A stretch of 5,698 bases of DNA from Tissierellia bacterium (lineage in GTDB: Bacteria; Bacillota; Clostridia; Tissierellales; Tissierellaceae). Location: contig JAAYLY010000112.1 of NCBI GenBank assembly GCA_012521625.1, positions 1 through 5,698 of the forward strand, given 5' to 3'. The position numbers were made by a program, and so were the translations under genes. This document shows, piece by piece, positions 1 through 5,570 of this stretch (position 1 is the first letter of the stretch; the number at the start of each line of letters is the position of its first letter). Under the pieces are notes generated by a model. That model ran no database searches and was not told where the DNA came from. It worked only from the letters and a program-made list of their open reading frames with translations.

Positions 1-33
1 GAATAAATATAGTGATTCTCCGGTGGTCCAAAA

Positions 34-40
34 AAGGGGG
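34..40 (+). promoter_or_regulatory. Ribosome binding site deciding the fliE start
   Basis: AAGGGGG lies six bases before the ATG at 47. An in-frame GTG at 23 would add eight residues (MVQKRGIE) but would put this purine run inside the gene, and it has no binding site of its own. The ATG is therefore preferred. Confidence 0.75.
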
Positions 41-46
41 ATTGAG

Positions 47-340
47 ATGAATATCAGGAATATTACTAATTTAAATAATCTAAATCTTACAAATAGTAGC
101 CGGCAGGAAGTAAAGGAAAAATCAAACTTTAAGGATATCTTTAATGAGGCTATGGACAAGCTGAATAAGAAGCAGCTTGAGGCCGATAGGATGGTTTATG
201 ATTTCATAACTGGCAAAGAAGACGATTTGCATAAGGTGATGATTGCCACTGAGGAAGCTAGATTATCACTAGAGCTTGCAGTACAAGTGAGAAATAAATG
301 CGTTGAGGCTTATAAGGAAATAAACAATATGCAACTATAG
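47..340 (+). CDS. fliE: Flagellar hook-basal body complex protein FliE
   Basis: FliE (97 residues) is the small export substrate that joins the MS ring and export gate to the proximal rod and is among the first proteins exported. The call rests on the conserved C-terminal half. Residues 60-96 contain DLHKVMIATEEARLSLELAV, then QVRNK (80-84), then AYKEINNMQ (88-96), which is the family hallmark. Length matches the usual 95-110 residues. The N-terminus (1-25) is asparagine-rich and low in complexity, as expected for an export signal region with little sequence conservation. There is no signal peptide, in line with type III export. The ATG at 47 is chosen over an in-frame GTG at 23 because of the AAGGGGG site. 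fliF follows after 27 bases. In related genomes flgC lies directly upstream. Confidence 0.97.
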   Translation: MNIRNITNLNNLNLTNSSRQEVKEKSNFKDIFNEAMDKLNKKQLEADRMVYDFITGKEDDLHKVMIATEEARLSLELAVQVRNKCVEAYKEINNMQL

Positions 341-350
341 TAATAGAAAA

Positions 351-355
351 AGGAG
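351..355 (+). promoter_or_regulatory. Ribosome binding site of fliF, long spacing
   Basis: AGGAG is the only Shine-Dalgarno-like run before fliF. It sits 12 bases from the ATG at 368, longer than the 4-6 base gaps seen for the other genes here. No other in-frame ATG, GTG or TTG lies between the in-frame stop at 344-346 and 368, so the start is fixed despite the spacing. Confidence 0.65.
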
Positions 356-367
356 TTACACCTAGTT

Positions 368-1951
368 ATGGATAAGGCTAAGGAGATATTAGAAGGAGTT
401 AAGGGCGGTTGGGAAAATCTGTCGAAAAAAAAGAAGATCACCCTAATATCGTTAGTAGGTTTAACCCTACTAGCCATAATTATATTTGCCCTTTTTAGTC
501 GAAGGGTTAACTATGTAACCCTTTTTAGCGATTTGGAACCCAGCGATGCTGGAATCATCACAGAGGACCTTGAAGCTAAGAAGATCAAATATAAGCTGGA
601 GGATCAGGGAAGGAAGATCCTCATAGATGAAAAGCATGTGGACAAGTATCGACTTCAATTGGCAATGGAAGGCAAGATGCCTGAAAATTCCCCTGGTTTT
701 GAGATATTCGACGATACTGGTTTGATGGTTACCGATGAAGATAGGAGGATAATGTATCAGAGGGCTTTGACAGGGGAGTTGGAAAAGTCCATCAAGTCCC
801 TGGAAGCCATAAAGGATGCAAAGGTCCATCTGGTAATGTCGGAAAAGAGCATTTTTGACACAGAAGCTACTGATGCCCAGGCATCAGTAATACTTGAGTT
901 TAATCCTGGTTATAGGGCCAGCCCTGATATGATCAAGGGCATAACTGCCCTGGTAGCAGGGGCTGTGGAAAACCTGCCTGAAGAAAATATCCAGATCATA
1001 GATTCCCAGGGCAGGGTCTTAAGCGAATTACTTAATGAGGAAAATCTATCCACCATGGATATGATCCAGCAGTACCAGGCTATGAAGGAAAAATTTGAAA
1101 GCAAGATGGAGTCGGAGCTGATGGACCTATTAGGAGGCATCTTTGGCAGGGACAAGGTTAAGGTAAAGGTTTTCGCAGACTTGGACTTCGATGGGGAGGA
1201 ATCCTCAGTAGTAAGATATACAGATCCTGTAGTTAGGAGCGAGCAGTTAGAGGTTAGGGGTGAAAACATCAACACCCAGGAGGTAACTGGCGGAGTAGTT
1301 GGAGATAATACCAGCAATGTCATTGAAAGCGTATCCGGCGATGGCTCAAGCTACAACAGGATAGTAAACCATGAGCTGACCACTGAAACCGTCAGCACCA
1401 TCAAGGCACCAGGCAAGATCAACCGGATGACCACCTCTGTGGTTTATGATGGGAATCTTTCCGATGCTAGGATTGAGCAGATTAGAAATATAGTAGCCTC
1501 TGCTACAGGCTTCGATGAAAGCAGGGGGGATGTTATAAATGTAGATGGTATAGTCTTCGACAGGACCTCTGAAAGTAGGTATGAAGATGCCCTAGAGACC
1601 CCAGCTGAAGAAGGCATAAAGGGCCTAATCAAATCCTTATATTCTCAATATAGGAGTCTGATAAATATTATAGGAATTATTTTCATCATATCTGCTATTA
1701 TTACCTTCATAATAGTTAGGATTAAAAAGAGAAGGGAAGATAGATTATTTGAAGAGAATCTGCCTATGTATGCAAGTGAAATGGGCGATGTTTTAGAGGA
1801 GCAAGTGGACCAAGAAGCAGACCCAGCCAAGGATGTGGAAGATGTAGCTATGGATATTAAGTCTAAGAATAATGAATTTAGGGCTCAAAACTATGCTAAG
1901 GATAACCCTGAGATCGTTGCTGATTTAATTAAGGCTTGGATGAAGAAATAG
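368..1951 (+). CDS. fliF: Flagellar MS-ring protein FliF
   Basis: FliF (527 residues) forms the MS ring in the cytoplasmic membrane, the base on which the rod, export gate and FliG rotor assemble. A short cytoplasmic N-terminus (1-23, ending in a lysine run) precedes the first membrane helix (about 24-43). Next come the YscJ/FliF ring-building domains (about 46-220, including LFSDLEPSDAGII at 52-64 and VHLVMSEKSIF at 153-163). The larger FliF-specific extracytoplasmic region (about 250-400) has a serine/glycine/asparagine-rich stretch near 307-330. The second membrane helix is at about 431-450, followed by RIKKRR. The acidic linker (470-495) leads to the FliG-binding tail, where AKDNPEIVADLIKAWMKK (510-527) matches the family's conserved terminus. 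Length is typical for the family. The ATG at 368 is the only usable start. fliG follows 12 bases after the stop, fitting the FliF-FliG partnership. Confidence 0.98.
   Translation: MDKAKEILEGVKGGWENLSKKKKITLISLVGLTLLAIIIFALFSRRVNYVTLFSDLEPSDAGIITEDLEAKKIKYKLEDQGRKILIDEKHVDKYRLQLAMEGKMPENSPGFEIFDDTGLMVTDEDRRIMYQRALTGELEKSIKSLEAIKDAKVHLVMSEKSIFDTEATDAQASVILEFNPGYRASPDMIKGITALVAGAVENLPEENIQIIDSQGRVLSELLNEENLSTMDMIQQYQAMKEKFESKMESELMDLLGGIFGRDKVKVKVFADLDFDGEESSVVRYTDPVVRSEQLEVRGENINTQEVTGGVVGDNTSNVIESVSGDGSSYNRIVNHELTTETVSTIKAPGKINRMTTSVVYDGNLSDARIEQIRNIVASATGFDESRGDVINVDGIVFDRTSESRYEDALETPAEEGIKGLIKSLYSQYRSLINIIGIIFIISAIITFIIVRIKKRREDRLFEENLPMYASEMGDVLEEQVDQEADPAKDVEDVAMDIKSKNNEFRAQNYAKDNPEIVADLIKAWMKK
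502..523 (+). repeat. Inverted repeat followed by T run inside fliF
   Basis: AAGGGTTA (502-509) and TAACCCTT (516-523) are perfect complements around a six-base loop. TTT (524-526) follows directly, so the RNA would resemble a weak rho-independent terminator. It encodes the end of the first FliF membrane helix and the start of the ring domain. Only three of the eight pairs are G-C, so it may be chance. Confidence 0.4.
868..889 (+). repeat. Perfect 10-base inverted repeat inside fliF
   Basis: TACTGATGCC (868-877) and GGCATCAGTA (880-889) are exact reverse complements separated by CA. As RNA this would fold to a nine-pair stem with a CCAG loop. It lies in codons for residues TDAQASV of FliF. 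The repeat is exact; any function is unknown. Confidence 0.55.
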
Positions 1952-1952
1952 T

Positions 1953-1958
1953 AGGTGA
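1953..1958 (+). promoter_or_regulatory. Ribosome binding site deciding the fliG start
   Basis: AGGTGA ends five bases before the ATG at 1964. The in-frame GTG at 1955 is part of this site and has no Shine-Dalgarno of its own, so the ATG is preferred. A second in-frame ATG at 1976 is less well placed. Confidence 0.75.
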
Positions 1959-1963
1959 GACAT

Positions 1964-2971
1964 ATGGCGAAGAAGATGGAAGGCGTAAAAAAGGCAGCTA
2001 TTTTATTAATAGCCCTGGGACCTGATATAGCTTCCCAGGTATTGAAGTTGCTACCGGAAAATATAATACAGCAGGTTACCTATGAGATAGCCAATACGGA
2101 ATTTGTTTCCCCTGAGGAGAGAGACTATGTATTGGAGGAGTTTGTCCATATGGCAACTGCCAGGCAGTATGTCCTAGATGGGGGAATAGAGTATGCCAAG
2201 AATCTACTCCACAAGGCCCTAGGTTCCCAAAGGGCCAAGGAGATTATAGACATGCTCCACCAAATCCAGCAGAGGGAGAGGCCCTTTGCCATCGCCAGGA
2301 AGGCAGACCCTCAGCAGCTGTATAATCTATTGATAAATGAACACCCTCAGACGGTGGCCCTGGTCATGTGCTATCTACAGCCTGAGAAGGCTGCACTGGT
2401 CTTATCCTCCTTCCCTGAGGAGATGCAGGCGGATATAGCTGAGAGGATCGGGACCATCAACCGTACTTCTCCAGCCATCATCAGCAAGATAGAAAAGATC
2501 ATGGAGAATAAGCTATCCAACATCCTGGACACTAATACGGAAGCGGTGGGAGGAGTAAAGGCTCTAGTAGATATCTTGAATTCAGTAGATAGGACTACGG
2601 AGAAGAATATCTTAAGCGACTTGGAGACCAAGCAGCCTGAACTGGCTGATGAAGTAAGGGCCAACCTATTTACCTTCGAAGATATCGTCAGCCTGGACCG
2701 TGCATCTATTCAGAGGGTATTGCGTGAAGTGGATAATCAAGACCTGGTCATGGCCCTTAAGGGTGCTTCAGAAGAAGTGGCCAACGTCATCTTCGATAAC
2801 CTTTCCAAGAGGGCGGCTGAAATGCTGCAAGAAGACCTTAGGTTCCTGGGGCCAGTTAGGCTATCCCAGGTGGAGGAAGCCCAGCAGCGTATTGTGGCCA
2901 TTATTAGAAGGTTAGATGAGATTGGTGAGATCATCATCGGAAGAGGTGAGCAAGATTCGATTATCGTATAG
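1964..2971 (+). CDS. fliG: Flagellar motor switch protein FliG
   Basis: FliG (335 residues) is the rotor protein of the C ring. It binds the FliF tail, holds FliM, and meets the MotA stator to generate torque and set direction. The N-terminal FliF-binding domain (about 1-100) opens with KKAAILLIALGPDIASQVLK. The middle domain carries the EHPQT motif (126-130) used in FliM binding and a GGVKALVDILN segment (196-206). The hinge that is MFXF in many homologues reads LFTF here (235-238). The C-terminal domain keeps the charged torque residues: by alignment from memory, K266, R283, E290, D291 and R299 match E. coli K264, R281, D288, D289 and R297. The end, GPVRLSQVEEAQQRIV followed by RRLDEIGEIIIGRGE, is typical. 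Length is normal. The start is set by AGGTGA before the ATG at 1964; a GTG at 1955 would add three residues. The 3' end overlaps the likely fliH start. Confidence 0.98.
   Translation: MAKKMEGVKKAAILLIALGPDIASQVLKLLPENIIQQVTYEIANTEFVSPEERDYVLEEFVHMATARQYVLDGGIEYAKNLLHKALGSQRAKEIIDMLHQIQQRERPFAIARKADPQQLYNLLINEHPQTVALVMCYLQPEKAALVLSSFPEEMQADIAERIGTINRTSPAIISKIEKIMENKLSNILDTNTEAVGGVKALVDILNSVDRTTEKNILSDLETKQPELADEVRANLFTFEDIVSLDRASIQRVLREVDNQDLVMALKGASEEVANVIFDNLSKRAAEMLQEDLRFLGPVRLSQVEEAQQRIVAIIRRLDEIGEIIIGRGEQDSIIV
2943..2949 (+). promoter_or_regulatory. Probable ribosome binding site of fliH inside fliG
   Basis: GAGGTGA is the best Shine-Dalgarno match near the fliG/fliH junction. It lies within the last codons of fliG. 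Its A is five bases before an in-frame ATT at 2955, the same geometry as AGGTGA before fliG. The GTG at 2946, the nearest standard start, is part of this motif itself. Confidence 0.5.
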
Positions 2972-3758
2972 GTTGATAAAGAAGGATGATGTATCCTACT
3001 TGCCCAAAGCCTCTGTTATAGAGACTAAGATAGAATATGATGCCTTTGAGAAGCAGGAAGAGCTGGTAGAAGAAAGGCTGGAAGATATTCAGGAAGAGGA
3101 AGCTGAGGATAAGGTCTCCTATGAAGAGCTAATTAGGGAAGCCCAGGAAAAGAAGGAGCTTATTATAAAAAAGGCCATGGAGGAGACGGAGGAAATCCGC
3201 CAAAAGGCAAGGGAAGAGGCCTATAATGAAGGCTTTAATAAGGGCTTGGAAGATGGTCTTAAAAAGGGTTTCGAAGAAGGTAAGGTTAAGGGCTTTGAAA
3301 GTGGCTATAAGGCTGGTATGGAAGAGGCCCAAAAAGAGGCCCAGGAGATTAGAAGAAAGGCAATTGAACTCTTTGATAGGGCCGAAAAAGAGGTGGATAA
3401 ATATATAAAGGAAAATGAGGATAGGATTGTAAGATTAGCAGCCCAGATGGCGGAAAGTATAGTCCACCAAACTATAGATACTTCATCGGATAATATCCTC
3501 CAACTAATTAAGCCCATTTTACTCAAGTTTAAAAGGGCAGAAACTATAATCATAAGCTGCCACCCTGAGAACTATGACTTCCTAAAGAAGAGCATCTATG
3601 AACTGGAACAGAAATATGAAGATACCAGGTTCATCATCTTGGAGGATGAGTCTTTAGAGAAAAATGGCTGCGTCATCGAAAATGAACATCAGATTATAGA
3701 CTTACAGATTCGAAAACAGCTTGACAATATACTACAAAAGTTGACTAGTCTGGAGTGA
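2946..3758 (+). CDS. fliH: Flagellar assembly protein FliH, regulator and stator of the export ATPase
   Basis: FliH (270 residues from the GTG at 2946) is the cytoplasmic partner of FliI. It restrains and positions the ATPase, resembling the peripheral stalk (b/delta subunits) of F-type ATPases. Residues 33-92 are a highly charged, glutamate- and lysine-rich coiled coil. Residues 92-132 hold an AxxxG-(xxxG)7-xxxA-xxxA ladder with glycines at 96, 100, 104, 108, 112, 116, 120 and 124, the FliH-specific helix-packing signature. The C-terminal half (about 140-270) is the FliI-binding domain and ends with GCVIENEHQIIDLQIRKQLD (241-260). The start is uncertain. GTG 2946 is the nearest standard start. 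ATT 2955 has the best-placed ribosome site and would begin the protein at MRLSYRLIKKDD. ATG 2916 and TTG 2973 are also in frame but poorly supported. The gene overlaps fliG at its start and fliI by four bases at its end, suggesting translational coupling. Confidence 0.95.
   Translation: MSKIRLSYRLIKKDDVSYLPKASVIETKIEYDAFEKQEELVEERLEDIQEEEAEDKVSYEELIREAQEKKELIIKKAMEETEEIRQKAREEAYNEGFNKGLEDGLKKGFEEGKVKGFESGYKAGMEEAQKEAQEIRRKAIELFDRAEKEVDKYIKENEDRIVRLAAQMAESIVHQTIDTSSDNILQLIKPILLKFKRAETIIISCHPENYDFLKKSIYELEQKYEDTRFIILEDESLEKNGCVIENEHQIIDLQIRKQLDNILQKLTSLE
3752..3758 (+). promoter_or_regulatory. Possible ribosome binding site of fliI over the fliH stop
   Basis: GGAGTGA spans the fliH stop codon. 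It ends five bases before an in-frame TTG at 3764. It also contains the GTG at 3755 that would give the longest protein. Confidence 0.5.
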
Positions 3759-5077
3759 AGCCCTTGTTAAATATACCTTTTGAGGAATATGAAAACTTAA
3801 TAAGGTCCCAAAGCCACTATACCAGACTTGGCAAGGTTAGCCAGGTTATTGGGCTGATTATCAGGGTGGAAGGCTTAAAGGTCTTCGTAGGGGAGGTCTG
3901 TGAGATCATAGTAGATTCCTCCAAGGAGCCGGTTTTAGCCGAGGTAGTAGGCTTTCAGGACGATTCAGTCTTACTGATGCCCCTAGGGGAGCTGCAGGGT
4001 ATAGGTCCAGGCTGCTTAGTTAGGCCCACTGGCCATTCCTTAAAGATAAAAATCAGCGACGACCTACTAGGCAACACCCTAGACGGCTTAGGAAACCCCA
4101 TAGATAAGCCGGTAAAGGGGGAAGGTAAATTATACGATATACACCGGGCCCCACCCAATCCCTTTAAGAGGAGGAAGATTGAAAAGATTATGTCTACAGG
4201 GGTCAAGGCCATAGATGGAATCTTGACCTGTGGTGAAGGCCAGAGGATAGGTATATTTGCAGGTTCTGGTGTTGGTAAGAGTACCCTGCTGGGTATGATA
4301 GCCAGATACTGTGAAGCCGATGTAATAGTCATAGGCCTAATAGGGGAGAGGGGTAGGGAGGTACTGGAGTTTATCGAAGGAGACCTGGGACCTGAAGGAT
4401 ACAAGAAGTCAGTGGTAGTATGTGCTACTTCCGACCAGCCTCCCTTGGTGAGACTAAAGGGGGCCTATGTGGCAACGGCCATTGCAGAATACTTCCGAGA
4501 TCAGGGCAAGAAGGTAGTCCTGATGATGGATTCGGTAACTAGATTTGCAATGGCCCAGCGTGAAATTGGACTAGCTACCGGAGAACCTCCTACTACAAGG
4601 GGATATACCCCTTCAGTATTTGCCCAGCTGCCAAGGCTGTTGGAAAGAAGCGGTATGTCCGACAAGGGGTCTATTACAGCCTTTTATACAGTTCTAGTAG
4701 AAGGGGACGATATGAACGAGCCCATAGCCGACGCTGTAAGGGGTATACTAGATGGCCATATAGTCCTATCTAGAAAGATAGCAGCAGAAAACCACTATCC
4801 AGCCATCGACATCCAAAACAGCGTCAGTAGGATTATGAAGGAAATTGTGGACGAAGAACACTACCTTCTAGCTGGTCAGCTTAAGGAGAACTTGGCTATC
4901 TATGAAAATTCTAAGGACCTAATAGACGTAGGTGCCTATAAGGCAGGCAGCAATCCCTTATTAGATAAGGCTGTAAAATTAAACGGACCCATCCGCCAGT
5001 TCTTAAGGCAGGGCATAGATGAAAGGTTTAGCCAGGAGGAGACCTTGAAGTTACTTAAGGCTATATTTAAATCTTAG
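3755..5077 (+). CDS. fliI: Flagellum-specific export ATPase FliI
   Basis: FliI (440 residues from GTG 3755) is the hexameric ATPase of flagellar type III export. It hydrolyses ATP at the membrane to help unload and deliver substrates. It is related to the F1 alpha and beta subunits. An N-terminal beta-barrel domain (about 20-95) is followed by the ATPase core. Walker A is AGSGVGKST (169-177). GERGREV (198-204) carries the likely catalytic glutamate E198. Walker B is VVLMMDS (254-260) with D259. YPAIDIQNSVSRIM (348-361) includes the likely arginine finger R359, and the C-terminal helical domain is about 370-440. All catalytic motifs are intact and length is typical. The GTG overlaps the fliH stop as GTGA. 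A TTG at 3764, giving 437 residues, has the better-placed ribosome site and may be the real start. The neighbours fliH and fliJ encode its direct partners. Confidence 0.99.
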   Translation: MKPLLNIPFEEYENLIRSQSHYTRLGKVSQVIGLIIRVEGLKVFVGEVCEIIVDSSKEPVLAEVVGFQDDSVLLMPLGELQGIGPGCLVRPTGHSLKIKISDDLLGNTLDGLGNPIDKPVKGEGKLYDIHRAPPNPFKRRKIEKIMSTGVKAIDGILTCGEGQRIGIFAGSGVGKSTLLGMIARYCEADVIVIGLIGERGREVLEFIEGDLGPEGYKKSVVVCATSDQPPLVRLKGAYVATAIAEYFRDQGKKVVLMMDSVTRFAMAQREIGLATGEPPTTRGYTPSVFAQLPRLLERSGMSDKGSITAFYTVLVEGDDMNEPIADAVRGILDGHIVLSRKIAAENHYPAIDIQNSVSRIMKEIVDEEHYLLAGQLKENLAIYENSKDLIDVGAYKAGSNPLLDKAVKLNGPIRQFLRQGIDERFSQEETLKLLKAIFKS

Positions 5078-5080
5078 ATT

Positions 5081-5086
5081 AGGAGG
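5081..5086 (+). promoter_or_regulatory. Strong ribosome binding site of fliJ
   Basis: AGGAGG lies five bases before the ATG at 5092, in the 14-base gap after fliI. It is the closest match to the Shine-Dalgarno consensus in the window and fixes the fliJ start. Confidence 0.8.
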
Positions 5087-5091
5087 ATAAG

Positions 5092-5553
5092 ATGAGCTTA
5101 TATAAATTTTCCCTAGAAAAGGTGCTAGAATGGAGAATCGACAATGAAAAGAGGGTAGCTAAGCGATTTGCCACCATAAGAACTGAATTGGAGTATCAGA
5201 AGACTACTCTAAACAACCTAAGGTTGGAGGAGGAAAGTATTAAGAAGAAGATCCTACAATCGGCTACCATCAATGAGCTTAAACACCAGCATATCCTAAA
5301 GGGCTTAATCCAAGAAAAGATCCAACAGCAGGAGGACCTAATCGCCAGAACAGAGGCCAAGCTGGAAGAAGTCCGTAAGGAACTTTTAGAAGCCCAGAAG
5401 GATAGGAAGATAATGGAAAAATTAAAGGAAAAGGACTATAGGGAATATGTAGAAAAGCTCATGTATGAAGAGCAGAAGCAGTTGGATGAAATAGCGGTTT
5501 TAAGGTCTTTTGACAATGGACAGGCTATTCCAGCTGATAATTATACTGGTTGA
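5092..5553 (+). CDS. fliJ: Flagellar export protein FliJ
   Basis: FliJ (153 residues) is a small antiparallel coiled-coil protein that sits in the pore of the FliI hexamer, like the gamma stalk of F1. It links the ATPase to the FlhA gate and recycles export chaperones. Evidence is the start YKFSLEKVLEWR (4-15), typical of the family, then near-continuous charged heptad-like helix to about 135. The family-like segments ELLEAQKDRKIMEKLKEK (97-114) and KQLDEIAV (129-136) also fit. It has no membrane segment or signal peptide. Length is close to the usual 140-155. Primary sequence is poorly conserved in FliJ generally, so position directly after fliI is part of the case. The last 14 residues (DNGQAIPADNYTG region) look unstructured. 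A gene with a GTG start follows after 17 bases. Confidence 0.94.
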   Translation: MSLYKFSLEKVLEWRIDNEKRVAKRFATIRTELEYQKTTLNNLRLEEESIKKKILQSATINELKHQHILKGLIQEKIQQQEDLIARTEAKLEEVRKELLEAQKDRKIMEKLKEKDYREYVEKLMYEEQKQLDEIAVLRSFDNGQAIPADNYTG

Positions 5554-5556
5554 TTG

Positions 5557-5566
5557 AAGGGGGTGA
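5557..5566 (+). promoter_or_regulatory. Ribosome binding site of the gene after fliJ
   Basis: AAGGGGGTGA ends four bases before the GTG at 5571. Other start-like triplets nearby (TTG 5554 and GTG 5563) share a frame that hits a stop at 5572-5574, so 5571 is the supported start. Confidence 0.7.
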
Positions 5567-5570
5567 GAGG

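Noticed and set aside
1..22. Possible 3' end of an upstream gene (GAA-TAA at 1-6), expected by synteny to be flgC
   Set aside because: Only one codon before the stop is visible, and another frame stays open until the TGA at 48-50. Too little sequence to support a gene call.
489..528. Direct repeat CCCTTTTTAG at 489-498 and 519-528 in fliF
   Set aside because: Both copies encode LFS in the same reading frame with similar codons (ALFS and TLFS), so chance codon use explains it.
599..622. Seven-base inverted repeat GAGGATC / GATCCTC in fliF
   Set aside because: Short arms, a ten-base loop and no T run; expected by chance in a window of this size.
910..1323. Long open frames on the minus strand, for example within fliF and fliI
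   Set aside because: They lie wholly opposite well-supported flagellar genes, have low-complexity serine- and leucine-rich translations and lack convincing ribosome sites.
3980..3989. Ten-base palindrome CCCCTAGGGG in fliI
   Set aside because: Only ten bases, inside well-conserved coding sequence, with no second copy noticed and no context suggesting a binding site.
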